From positions 1-45,092 of the forward strand of contig JAPOJV010000010.1 of NCBI GenBank assembly GCA_029978085.1: a stretch of 45,092 bases of DNA, given 5' to 3'. Of this stretch, positions 7,400 through 15,770 are shown piece by piece. The number at the start of each line of letters is the position of its first letter. Position 1 is the first letter of the stretch. The notes beneath the pieces were generated by a model. The model had not been told where the DNA came from, ran no database searches, and saw nothing but the letters and a program-made list of their open reading frames with translations. The position numbers and the translations under genes were made by a program. The DNA is from a bacterium. GTDB taxonomy: Bacteria > Planctomycetota > Planctomycetia > Pirellulales > UBA1268.

Positions 7400-7538
7400 G
7401 GTGGCGGCGTCTCCTGGGGATGACGGAATGGCTGGTCGAATGCGAGGCGAGAGGGTAGCGACCCGGGCCATGGCGACGAAGGGCAATATTCCGTGTAATC
7501 TGGGCACTTTCCGCCCTCGTTCCGGGTCGAAGCTTCGC

Positions 7539-7934
7539 ATGGGCCCCTCCTTCATCGCCCGGCTCGCCGCCACGGTGACCGCCGCCTACACGGCCGTGCT
7601 CGTGTTCGCGACTCACTATCCGAAGCCGCAGGAATTGCTCGGCGCGAACGCCCCGTCCGACAAGACGCTGCACGTGATGGCCTACGCCGTGCTCGCGCTG
7701 CTCGTGGGCCTCACGCTCGTGGCGGCCGGCCGCTGGACGCGACCCGCCATCGCCCGCGCCGCCGCAGGCATGGCGATCTTCGGCGCCCTCGACGAGATCA
7801 CGCAGCCCTTGCCCTGGTTTCGGCGGGCGGCCGATCCGCTCGACTGGGTCTTCGACCTCGGCGGCATCGCACTGGGCCTCGCCGCCGTCGCGGTTGCCGT
7901 CGCCATCTGGCGGAGCGTTCGCGGACGTCAGTAG
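7539..7934 (+). CDS. VanZ-like membrane protein
   Basis: A 131-residue protein with four predicted membrane helices. It has the VanZ-like pattern: THYP after the first helix, [16 protein letters not shown] in the second, [22 protein letters not shown] before the last, and a final helix ending WRSVRG. The D-x-x-x-H and DE-x-x-Q residues are the conserved features of the family, whose founding member gives low-level teicoplanin resistance; the general function is not established. An upstream in-frame ATG at 7470 is possible but would add a charged, non-membrane leader. Its last seven bases overlap the convergent UDP-glucuronate decarboxylase gene. Confidence 0.75.
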   Translation: MGPSFIARLAATVTAAYTAVLVFATHYPKPQELLGANAPSDKTLHVMAYAVLALLVGLTLVAAGRWTRPAIARAAAGMAIFGALDEITQPLPWFRRAADPLDWVFDLGGIALGLAAVAVAVAIWRSVRGRQ

Positions 7935-8902
7935 TTCGGCGTCGGGGCGCGGAACTCGTCGAGCTTCACCGACTTGAACCAGTCGATCGTCTTGGCAAGA
8001 CCCTCGCGGAGCGGCACCTTCGGCTCCCAGCCGAGATGCTGCCTCGCCAGCGTGATGTCGGGTTTGCGCCGCTCCGGATCGTCCACCGGCAGCGGCTTCT
8101 CGACGAGCTGTGACTTTCCACCCACGAGCTCGAGCGTGAGCTCGGCCAGCTGGCGGATCGTGAACTCACCCGGGTTGCCGATGTTCACCGGGCCGATGAA
8201 GGAATCGGGGCCGTTCATCATCCGGATCATCGCCTCGACGAGGTCGTCGCGGTAGCAGAAGCTGCGGGTCTGGGCGCCGGTGCCGAAGATCGTGATCGGC
8301 TCGCCCATGATCGCCTGCCGGATGAAGTTCGACACCACGCGGCCGTCGTAGGGATGCATCCGCGGGCCGTACGTGTTGAAGATCCGCACGATCCGGACGT
8401 TCACGCCGTTGGAGCGGTGGTAGTCCATGAACAGCGTCTCGGCGGCCCGCTTGCCTTCGTCGTAGCAGGCGCGGGGGCCGATCGGATTCACCGACCCGCG
8501 GTAGCTCTCCGCCTGCGGATGCACCTCCGGATCGCCATACACCTCGCTCGTGGAGGCCTGGAGAATCTTGGCCCGGCACCGCTTCGCCATGCCGAGCAGA
8601 TTGATGGCCCCCATCACGCTCGTCTTCATCGTCTTGATGGGGTTGTATTGATAGTGGCCCGGCGCGGCGGGGCAGGCGAGGTTGTAGATCTCGTCGACCT
8701 CGAGCCAGAGCGGATGGATCACGTCGTGGCGGATCAGCTCGAAGTTGCCGCAGCCGAGCAGGTGGGCGACGTTCGACTTCTGGCTCGTGAAGAAGTTGTC
8801 GACGCAGACGACGTCGTGCCCCTCGGCGACGAGCCGCTCGCAGAGATGGCTGCCCAGAAAACCGGCACCGCCGGTGACGAGGATGCGTTTGATGGAGGGC
8901 AT
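7928..8902 (-). CDS. UDP-glucuronate decarboxylase (UDP-xylose synthase)
   Basis: A 324-residue extended short-chain dehydrogenase. The Rossmann motif GGAGFLGSH (11-19) is followed by [18 protein letters not shown], the characteristic UXS stretch. The catalytic set is Thr/Ser near 118 (STSEVYGDP) and Tyr147-x-x-x-Lys151 in [27 protein letters not shown] completes the family pattern. The enzyme oxidises UDP-glucuronate at C4 and decarboxylates it to UDP-xylose, a precursor of surface polysaccharides. No glycosyltransferases are adjacent, so it appears to stand alone. The start is well defined by the N-terminal Rossmann strand. Confidence 0.93.
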   Translation of the reverse strand: MPSIKRILVTGGAGFLGSHLCERLVAEGHDVVCVDNFFTSQKSNVAHLLGCGNFELIRHDVIHPLWLEVDEIYNLACPAAPGHYQYNPIKTMKTSVMGAINLLGMAKRCRAKILQASTSEVYGDPEVHPQAESYRGSVNPIGPRACYDEGKRAAETLFMDYHRSNGVNVRIVRIFNTYGPRMHPYDGRVVSNFIRQAIMGEPITIFGTGAQTRSFCYRDDLVEAMIRMMNGPDSFIGPVNIGNPGEFTIRQLAELTLELVGGKSQLVEKPLPVDDPERRKPDITLARQHLGWEPKVPLREGLAKTIDWFKSVKLDEFRAPTPNY

Positions 8903-9140
8903 GGACGACTCCCTGGAGAACGTGACGAGGCCCTTGGTCTACCACGCCCACGGTTGGCTGTCAGCGACCCTCACTTCAGCGAACCAGGAAACTCGGCCGG
9001 GGCCAGTTCTCCGGTGGTTCACACGGCAATCAGACCGTCACTGGCCCGATCGTTGCAGCGGCGCAGACGCGGAGATACGGTGACCTATAGGAATGGATCA
9101 CATCTCGCCCGCGGATCGCGCCGCCCAGGAGCCCCTCTTC

Positions 9141-12100
9141 ATGATCGCTCGTTTTCCCCTCCGCGATCGCCAGCGGCCGGCTCGCCGTCGACTCGGTCTC
9201 GAGCGATTGGAACAGCGGGCCGTGCTTAACGGCTCCCCGGTGACGACGCTCGAGTTCCAGATCCCCGCCCATGTGGCCAACCAGGGCGTGCAGTTCGGCC
9301 TCTGGGGCACCGATGCCAACGGGCATCCTCAGTACATGAAGTCGGACCACACGTTCGCCCGCGTCGACAGCCTCCCCGCGAACACGGCGCAGCTTCCCCT
9401 GGTCCCGCTGGGCCACGGACATTCATACACGACGACGCAGACGTTTAGCATCGGCGTGCCGAACGTGCAGAACATGTCGAGTGGCCTGGTGTTCTTCGTG
9501 GGCCCGGTGACCAACGGCATCGCGGTCAACCTCGACTCCAACAACGACCCCGTGTCGGTCGCCGCGCCGACACCCGGGACGAGTCGTACGGATGTGTATG
9601 GCTTCTTCGAACTCAACAACGCCGTCGCCGGCGGCTCCAGCCAGCTCGACGTCGACGTGACCACTGTCGATCAGTTCGGCATTCCATTCTCCGTCGACTT
9701 CTTCCAGGCCGACGGCACCACCCGGATCGCGACGATGTATCCCTACAACGAAGGCGTGGGCACGCTGCCCGCCATCGACCGGGCGTCGTTCTTCGAGGCC
9801 TTCCAGGCCGAGCACGGGGCGGCGACCGATCCCTTCAGCCTCTGCCTGACGCTCGGCACCATCGACTCCACCGTCGCCCGGCTCGTATCACCGCGGAGCC
9901 TCGTCACCGAATCGGCGTACGTCGGTCAGACGGGCCTGCTCGACACCTACTTCGACGGCACGATCAAGGAGTTCTTCGCGTACTACAAGGACAACGACTT
10001 CACCTACATGCAGCCGCAGCAGGTGGGCGCTGGTTTCGGCACGACATGGGTGGGCAGGACGGTGACGGTGCCGGGCAGTTACACGGAAGGATCACCGGTC
10101 GACCCGACCACAACGTTCGGCATCCAGGCGTTGCAACTCAAGGGCAGCACGGGCATCCGTGCGATCGTGGTGGCCGATGGCGGCAAGGGCTACGACGCGC
10201 CGCCCACGGTGACGATCGCTCCGCCCGACGACCCGAACGGCGTACAGGCCACCGCGACGGCAGTGCTCAAGAATGGGGCCGTGGCCGCCATCGTGATCGA
10301 CAACCCGGGAGGAGGCTACACGACGGCGCCCGCCGTCACGCTCAGCCCACCCACAGGAACGGCCCCCATCAAGGAGCAGGCCACGGCGGAACTCGGCACG
10401 ATCAACGAGTTCGCCGGCGCGGTCGTGAACATCTACAACCCAAAATCGGTCGCCTTCAACAAGGCGACCCTGCCCGCCTGGATGGCCTCGGGGAGCGTCC
10501 AGTGGGGCCAGTCGACGCCGTCGGCGATGGTGTTCGCGGGTATGGACGCCTTTGCCAGCAACACGGTCGATCCGGGCGTGCAGAATCCCACGCCGGGCAC
10601 GCCCAACGCGACGTATGCCGCCACGCTCCCCACGGCCCTGGGCAATATCGAGAACGTGATCGTGTCGGCCTTCGTGCGCGGCATCGCCACCATGCCGAGC
10701 ACGACGGCCCTGAGCCCTGCCGACCCGACGAAGCCCGCCCTGCTCACGCCGCAACAATTCCTGGCGGGAACATCGGCCGCACCACTCGCCTGGCAGGCCG
10801 ACCCCGCCGGCCTCAACCTGGCGGGCGGCACCCTCCAGCCGAACACCCAGTATTTCTACGCCGTCACCACGGTGGACGCCGCGGGCAACGAGACGGTGCC
10901 CACCCGCGTGGTGCAGACGCCGCTCGCCGCCCACCAAAACGCGGCGCAGCTTTCCTGGCTGGCGAACGCCAGCCCCCTGGTGGCGACGTTTCGCGTGTAC
11001 CGCGGCACGTCGGCCGAGTCGCTCGCACTCGTGGGGGAGGTGGCCAACGACCTGCTGAACCCGGCGACCGGCTTCACCGACGGCAATCCGCAGAACGCGC
11101 CTCCGGCCAACGCGGGAACGGCCCCGCCCTACACCTTCTATGCCGCGGGCCGAAAGTACGACGCGTATTCGAAGTTTCTGCACGAGCGGTTCATCAATGG
11201 GCTCGGCTACGGCAACGCCTTCGACGATCAGGGCAATTTTTCGACCAACGTGGAGTTTCCCCCCGGCGGCCAGCCCCCCATCACGCGGATCGTGATCGGC
11301 GACTGGGGACAGGCCGAGCGGTTCAGCGCCACCGCGCCGGCAACGGCCGTCGCCGGCGCTTCCTTCACGATCGACGTGACCGCCGAAGCAGGCGACATGC
11401 TTTCCTTCCGGAGCAGCGATCCGCAGGCCGTGCTGCCGGCGACGCAGGCGTTCAATCCCGCGGCCGCCAGCCTGCCGATCACCCTCAAGACCGCTGGCGT
11501 GCAGACCGTCACGGTGACCGATGCGACGGGACGCGAGGCGATCGTCACCGTCACCGTCGCAGCCGCGCAGGCAGCGAAGCTGGCCTTCGCCCAGCAGCCG
11601 GGGTTCGTGTTCGCCCAGCAGCCGTTCGCCGCGGCCGTGGCCGTGCAGGTGCAGGATGCCTACGGCAATCCGGTGAGCCTCGGCGGCGACCAGGTGAGCC
11701 TGTCGTTCCTGTCGGCCAACGGTGCCACGCTCTCGGGCACCACGCAGACGAACACCGACGCCAACGGCCTGGCCGTCTTCCCCCGCACCGGCTCGGCGGG
11801 CCTCAAGGTGAGCAAGCCGGGCAACTACGCCCTCGTGGCCAGCTTCACCGGAGGCACGCCGCTCCAGATCGCGGCGGCCACGTCGGCCACGTTCAGCGTG
11901 TCGAAGGTGGCGAAGCTCGTGGTGGCGGCGCCGTCCCGCGTGCAGGCCAACGTGCCGTTCCAGCTCACCGTCACCGGGCCCGATCAGTATTTCCAGGGCA
12001 CGGTGACGTTCGCCGCAGCCGGTGACGCCAAGGTGGTGGGACTCGACGGCGTACTCCGGCCGCTCAACCGCTACTCCTACACGTTTACCCCCGGCGATGC

Positions 12101-12254
12101 CGCCAGCCGCACGTTCACCGTGTCGCTGGGCAAGCCCTTCACGACCCGCACGATCACGGCGTCGACCAGCCTGCCCTCGCAGTACAACGGCATCGACACC
12201 GTGGTCGTGAAGGCGCCGTCGACCCGGCGCTCCCGGCTCGGCGCCGGCAGATAG
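9141..12254 (+). CDS. Large secreted GH64-like protein with inserted domains and Ig-like tail
   Basis: A 1037-residue protein beginning with a basic segment and RRLGLERLEQRAVLNG, a planctomycete-type N-terminal motif of exported proteins. Residues ~35-310 resemble the beta-1,3-glucanase (GH64/thaumatin-like) fold: SSGLVFFVGPV, DVYGFFELNN and VTTVDQFGIPFSV. Glu157 and Asp177 fall where I expect the catalytic pair. The fold's closing segment (YDAYSKFLHERFINGLGYG, FAFDD-like) appears only near 670-725. Between them lie a two-unit GxGYxxxPxVT repeat (~327-400) and a fibronectin-III-like stretch (~517-650). Two or three Ig-like domains fill 728-1037. No dockerin or PEP-CTERM is seen. ATG 9141 is preferred because AGGAG lies 10 bases upstream and the export motif follows; 9093 is an alternative. 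Confidence 0.72.
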   Translation: MIARFPLRDRQRPARRRLGLERLEQRAVLNGSPVTTLEFQIPAHVANQGVQFGLWGTDANGHPQYMKSDHTFARVDSLPANTAQLPLVPLGHGHSYTTTQTFSIGVPNVQNMSSGLVFFVGPVTNGIAVNLDSNNDPVSVAAPTPGTSRTDVYGFFELNNAVAGGSSQLDVDVTTVDQFGIPFSVDFFQADGTTRIATMYPYNEGVGTLPAIDRASFFEAFQAEHGAATDPFSLCLTLGTIDSTVARLVSPRSLVTESAYVGQTGLLDTYFDGTIKEFFAYYKDNDFTYMQPQQVGAGFGTTWVGRTVTVPGSYTEGSPVDPTTTFGIQALQLKGSTGIRAIVVADGGKGYDAPPTVTIAPPDDPNGVQATATAVLKNGAVAAIVIDNPGGGYTTAPAVTLSPPTGTAPIKEQATAELGTINEFAGAVVNIYNPKSVAFNKATLPAWMASGSVQWGQSTPSAMVFAGMDAFASNTVDPGVQNPTPGTPNATYAATLPTALGNIENVIVSAFVRGIATMPSTTALSPADPTKPALLTPQQFLAGTSAAPLAWQADPAGLNLAGGTLQPNTQYFYAVTTVDAAGNETVPTRVVQTPLAAHQNAAQLSWLANASPLVATFRVYRGTSAESLALVGEVANDLLNPATGFTDGNPQNAPPANAGTAPPYTFYAAGRKYDAYSKFLHERFINGLGYGNAFDDQGNFSTNVEFPPGGQPPITRIVIGDWGQAERFSATAPATAVAGASFTIDVTAEAGDMLSFRSSDPQAVLPATQAFNPAAASLPITLKTAGVQTVTVTDATGREAIVTVTVAAAQAAKLAFAQQPGFVFAQQPFAAAVAVQVQDAYGNPVSLGGDQVSLSFLSANGATLSGTTQTNTDANGLAVFPRTGSAGLKVSKPGNYALVASFTGGTPLQIAAATSATFSVSKVAKLVVAAPSRVQANVPFQLTVTGPDQYFQGTVTFAAAGDAKVVGLDGVLRPLNRYSYTFTPGDAASRTFTVSLGKPFTTRTITASTSLPSQYNGIDTVVVKAPSTRRSRLGAGR

Positions 12255-12390
12255 CCGGCGAGTCCGGGGCGTGTGACTGTCCGCCGCCTCGAGCAGGCCC
12301 CACACGCTGGCTGCACACGCTTGCACGGAAGCCCGCGGGTCGAGACACTGATGCCGCGTTGGCCAGCACGCTCCACCCACGTCCGTCAGC

Positions 12391-13320
12391 ATGACCGATC
12401 AGTTCACCCGTCGCGAAGCCATCACCGCGGCCGCCGGCACGCTCGCCGCGGCCGCGCCGCTCGCACTTTCCCCGTCACCCGCAGGAGCCGCTCCGATGAA
12501 GGGCCGCATCAAGCAATCGCTCGTCCAGTGGTGCTACAGCATGACCGGCGACCAATGGGACATCGAGAAGCTCTGCCAGGTCGCGAAGGACCTCGGCTGC
12601 AAGTCGATCGAGCTGGCCGCCCCCGACACCTGGCCGACGCTCAAGAAGCACGGCCTCGTCTGCGCCCTGGCTCCCAACGGCATGCCCGGCGCGCCCTTCA
12701 TGAAGGGCTTCAACAACCCGGCCTACCAGCCCGAGGTAATCGCCCGCACGACCGAGATGATCGACGCCTGCGCCGAAGCCGGTTTCCCGGCGGTGATCGC
12801 CTTCACCGGCTACAAGTATCGCGACGCCGAGGATCCGAAGAGCGGCGAGATCTCGCTCGAGGAAGGTGCGGCGAACTGCGTGAAGGGGCTCAAGCAGATC
12901 GCGAGCCACGCCGAGAAGAAGGGCGTGACGATCTGCCTCGAGCACCTCAACACCCGTGACGACTCGCACCCGATGAAGGGACATCCCGGCTATCAGGGCG
13001 ACGACATCGACTATGTGGCGAACATCGTGCGGAAGGTGGGGTCGCCCCGCGTGAAGCTGCTGTTCGACTTCTATCACGTGCAGGTGATGAACGGCGACCT
13101 GATCCGCCGCGTGGAGCAGTGCAAGGACGTGATCGGCCACATCCACGTGGCCGGCTGCCCGGGCCGCGGCGAGCTCGATGAGAACCAGGAGATCTACTTT
13201 CCGCCGCTGATGCGGAAGCTCCTCGACATCGGCTACGAGGGCTACGTGGGCCAGGAGTTCATCCCTACCCGCGACGCCCTCGCCAGCCTGAAGCAGGCCG
13301 TCGCCGCCTGCGACGTGTGA
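12391..13320 (+). CDS. Hydroxypyruvate isomerase-like TIM-barrel enzyme with Tat signal
   Basis: A 309-residue protein. The N-terminus FTRREAITAAAGTLAAAAP is a twin-arginine signal. The mature part is an AP-endonuclease-2-type TIM barrel (xylose isomerase-like) of the hydroxypyruvate isomerase family: SLVQWCY, LEHLNTRDDSHPMKGHPGY, LLFDFYHVQVMNGD, IGHIHVAGCPGRGELD and YVGQEFIPT. Conserved Glu, Asp, His and Glu residues match the metal-binding set. Family members interconvert hydroxypyruvate and tartronate semialdehyde. The convergent neighbour is glycerate kinase, which acts two steps further in the same glyoxylate-to-glycerate route. Planctomycetes have many Tat-exported barrels of uncertain substrate, so the exact reaction is not certain. 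Confidence 0.75.
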   Translation: MTDQFTRREAITAAAGTLAAAAPLALSPSPAGAAPMKGRIKQSLVQWCYSMTGDQWDIEKLCQVAKDLGCKSIELAAPDTWPTLKKHGLVCALAPNGMPGAPFMKGFNNPAYQPEVIARTTEMIDACAEAGFPAVIAFTGYKYRDAEDPKSGEISLEEGAANCVKGLKQIASHAEKKGVTICLEHLNTRDDSHPMKGHPGYQGDDIDYVANIVRKVGSPRVKLLFDFYHVQVMNGDLIRRVEQCKDVIGHIHVAGCPGRGELDENQEIYFPPLMRKLLDIGYEGYVGQEFIPTRDALASLKQAVAACDV

Positions 13321-13331
13321 CCGGAAGTGGG

Positions 13332-13408
13332 CGTGTCACGCCGTGACATGCTGGCCGGCTTCCGGTCACGGCGTGACAGGGCTACTTGTGGGCACGTCAC
13401 GGCGTGAC
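13332..13408. repeat. Cluster of three GTCACGSCGTGAC palindromes between convergent genes
   Basis: The near-perfect 13-bp palindrome GTCACG-S-CGTGAC occurs at 13335-13347 (central C), 13365-13377 (central G) and 13396-13408 (central G). Copies with C and G centres are exact reverse complements, so each can fold on itself or pair with its neighbour into a larger stem. The cluster fills the 105-bp gap between the hydroxypyruvate isomerase stop (13320) and the glycerate kinase stop (13426). The same motif fills another convergent gap at 42095-42140. A bidirectional terminator or a REP-like element is the likely reading. No T-tract follows. Confidence 0.7.
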
Positions 13409-13425
13409 CGGGCTACGCCACGGGC

Positions 13426-14841
13426 CTACGGGCGTGCCAGCACGAGCCGCACGTCGGCGACGTTCGTGCCCGTCGGGCCCGTGACGATCAGGCCGCCCGC
13501 GGTCTCGAGCAGCGGATACGCATCACACCGCACCGCCGCCCGCTCCACGTCGAGCCCTGCCCGCTCGATCGCCATCACCACGCCGGCATCCACGCGCCCA
13601 CCTGCCGCCGGCGTCGGGCCGTCTTCGCCATCGGTGCCCAGGCTGGCGATGCACAGCCCCGCGGGCCAGGCCTGGCCACTCGCTCGCACCGCCGCCAGCG
13701 CCGCGACCGCCGTCTGCTGATTGCGTCCACCCCGGCCATGCTCGACCGGCAGTGTCACGACGGCCTCGCCCCCCTCGATGATGGCGAGCGGACGCCCCGC
13801 GCGACTCGCCCGCTCCGCGAGCATGAGCCCCTCGGCACCGAGCCTGCGGCCGACCGCGTCGGCCGTCTCCGCTGCCGCGGCATCGGCATGCCGCACCACG
13901 ACCTCGTAACCCGCAGCCCGCGCCGCGTCAGCCGCCGCTTCAACGGCCGTCGCATTCGATCCCAGCAGCAGGTGATCGACGCGACAGCCGCGCGGCGTCG
14001 TCCACGATGAGCCGGTGGTCGCGGACGACGGTGCAGCGTCGGCGACGGCCACATCGGCCTCGAGCCGCGCGACGAGCCGCGGCGCGATCCCGGCAGCGAC
14101 AGCGCCGAACCGTTCGAGCACGCGGAGGGCCGCAGTCGGCTGCGGCGTCACCGGAATGCACGGCCCCGATGCGATCAGGTCGAGCGGATCACCGATCACG
14201 TCCGAGAGCACGAGGGCGAGCAGGCGACCGGCGGCACAGGCCCGCGCGAGGCTGCCCGCCTTCACGTCGCTCGCCGCCTGCCGCACCGTGTTGAGATCCC
14301 GAATGTCGGCGCCCGCTGCGGCCAGGAACGTGGCCACGGCGATCTTCTCATCGAGCGGCACACCCGCCCGCGGCGCCGCCACGAGGGCCGACCCGCCGCC
14401 GGTGACGATCACGATCGCGAGATCCTTGGGCGTGAGTCCGGCGACAAGCCCGAGCATCTCCCGCGTGGCCACTTCGGCAGCGGGCGTCGGCATGTTGCGA
14501 CCTGCTGGCCGGGTTTCGCGGACCTCGATCCGCTCGAGCGACATGCCACAACCCGCCGGCACGCTCACGAGACCCATCAGCCGCGCCGGCGCGACGCCCG
14601 CGACGCGTAGCAGCCGTTCCACCGCGGCCGCCATCCCGGCCGCCGCCTTGCCGCCCCCCACCAGGACGATCCGGCCGGTGTCGCCAAGCAGGAGCGGCGG
14701 CACGAGCGACCGGCCATCGAGCAGGAGCTCGCCATCGCGAACCGACAGCCTGCAAGCGACCAGCGTCTGCGGCTGCACGGCCGCGATCGCCGCCGTGCGG
14801 ATCGCCGCGGCGTCGGCTGCGATGTCGTGTCGCTCACTCAT
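13426..14841 (-). CDS. Glycerate 2-kinase, DUF4147/MOFRL type
   Basis: A 471-residue protein of the GckA/TtuD class. The N-terminal DUF4147 domain (about 1-250) has the phosphate-binding GRIVLVGGGKAAAGMA and the GGGSALVAAPR and NTVRQAASDVKAGSLA motifs. A C-terminal MOFRL domain carries GGRNQQTAVAALAA and SLGTDGEDGPTPAAGGRVD. The enzyme phosphorylates D-glycerate to 2-phosphoglycerate, feeding glyoxylate-derived carbon into glycolysis. It converges with the hydroxypyruvate isomerase-like gene. The ATG at 14841 lies eight bases inside the end of the upstream leftward gene, so the two are probably co-transcribed. In-frame sequence further upstream belongs to that gene in another phase. Confidence 0.9.
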   Translation of the reverse strand: MSERHDIAADAAAIRTAAIAAVQPQTLVACRLSVRDGELLLDGRSLVPPLLLGDTGRIVLVGGGKAAAGMAAAVERLLRVAGVAPARLMGLVSVPAGCGMSLERIEVRETRPAGRNMPTPAAEVATREMLGLVAGLTPKDLAIVIVTGGGSALVAAPRAGVPLDEKIAVATFLAAAGADIRDLNTVRQAASDVKAGSLARACAAGRLLALVLSDVIGDPLDLIASGPCIPVTPQPTAALRVLERFGAVAAGIAPRLVARLEADVAVADAAPSSATTGSSWTTPRGCRVDHLLLGSNATAVEAAADAARAAGYEVVVRHADAAAAETADAVGRRLGAEGLMLAERASRAGRPLAIIEGGEAVVTLPVEHGRGGRNQQTAVAALAAVRASGQAWPAGLCIASLGTDGEDGPTPAAGGRVDAGVVMAIERAGLDVERAAVRCDAYPLLETAGGLIVTGPTGTNVADVRLVLARP

Positions 14842-15688
14842 CGGCCGGCCGCGGGAAGTGCTTGGGGTCGAACCGCGTGAGGTCGATGCCGCCGCGGCCC
14901 TCCTCCTCGAGCAGCTTGACCCGCATCTCCAACCGCTCGAGCCGACGGGCGAGCAATGCGGGAGACTCTGCCGCGGGATCGACCGGTTTGACCCGCGGCA
15001 CGACCGGATAGCCGAGCTGCCGCTGGAGCGCCGCGAAGAAGAACAGCGGATCCTTGCCGCGATTGGCCCAGGCGATCCGCCCCTCCTTCTCGCCGAACAG
15101 AATCGCGCGATCGGGCTCCGGCGGCGTGCGGCCCGCCAACAGCGCATCACGCTTTTCGATCCGCCAATACTCGGGGCTGCGAACGGCGACGAGGTCGGCC
15201 AGGTCGATGAGGCCCACCTGCCGCGACACCATTTGGATCCAGCTCTTCCAGGCCGCGTCGAAGACGTCGTCGGCGGCGACGGCGGTGAGGCCATGATCGT
15301 AGTCGAGCCGATTCCGCGACAGGCACTCGAACCGATAGAAGAACAGCCCCTGCGGCGTCGCGGTCTCGCCGCGGTAGGCGGCCTCCCGCTCCAGGATCGC
15401 CAGCGCCGTGCGGATGTCGAACCGGCCCGCCTCCGCCTCGGCCTGCCGCATGATGAAGGTCTGAAAGGCCGTGAAGTAGTGCGGCATCCGGGCCATCGCC
15501 GTGGAGAGCGTGCCCACGAGCTTCAGTTCGCCGACGAGGTAGTCGATCGCCATCGGCAGCTTCGACGTGGCGAGCACCTCCTGGCCGATGGCGGCAAGTG
15601 CCTCCTGGGCCGCGATTCCTGCCGTTATCCGCTCCGCGAGCGACCGGAACAGGTAGGCCTGTTCGATGTATTCCTCACGGTCGAGCAT
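14834..15688 (-). CDS. Conserved protein of unknown function, 284 residues
   Basis: A soluble, mainly helical protein beginning MLDREEYIEQAYLFRSLAER. Features include an FFYRFECLSRNRLDYDHGL stretch, an aromatic-rich PLFFFAALQRQLGYP near 215-235, and a C-terminal helix with a heptad-like ARRLERLEMRVKLLEEEGRG. I do not recognise the family; composition and codon use are like its neighbours. It is divergent from ribBA across 82 bp and overlaps the glycerate kinase start by eight bases. ATG 15688 is chosen because frames further upstream run into the ribBA coding region. Confidence 0.65.
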   Translation of the reverse strand: MLDREEYIEQAYLFRSLAERITAGIAAQEALAAIGQEVLATSKLPMAIDYLVGELKLVGTLSTAMARMPHYFTAFQTFIMRQAEAEAGRFDIRTALAILEREAAYRGETATPQGLFFYRFECLSRNRLDYDHGLTAVAADDVFDAAWKSWIQMVSRQVGLIDLADLVAVRSPEYWRIEKRDALLAGRTPPEPDRAILFGEKEGRIAWANRGKDPLFFFAALQRQLGYPVVPRVKPVDPAAESPALLARRLERLEMRVKLLEEEGRGGIDLTRFDPKHFPRPADE

Positions 15689-15770
15689 GGGCGAAACCGG
15701 ATTGGTGAAGCGGCGGCCGTCGGCCGCCGGCCCCTGCATCCTATAATGGAGGCGTCTCTCCCGCCGCAGG

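Noticed and set aside
10092-12392. 766-codon reverse-strand frame
   Set aside because: Complement of the GH64-like gene; composition is Arg/Gly/His-rich with no domain, typical of antisense frames in high-GC DNA.
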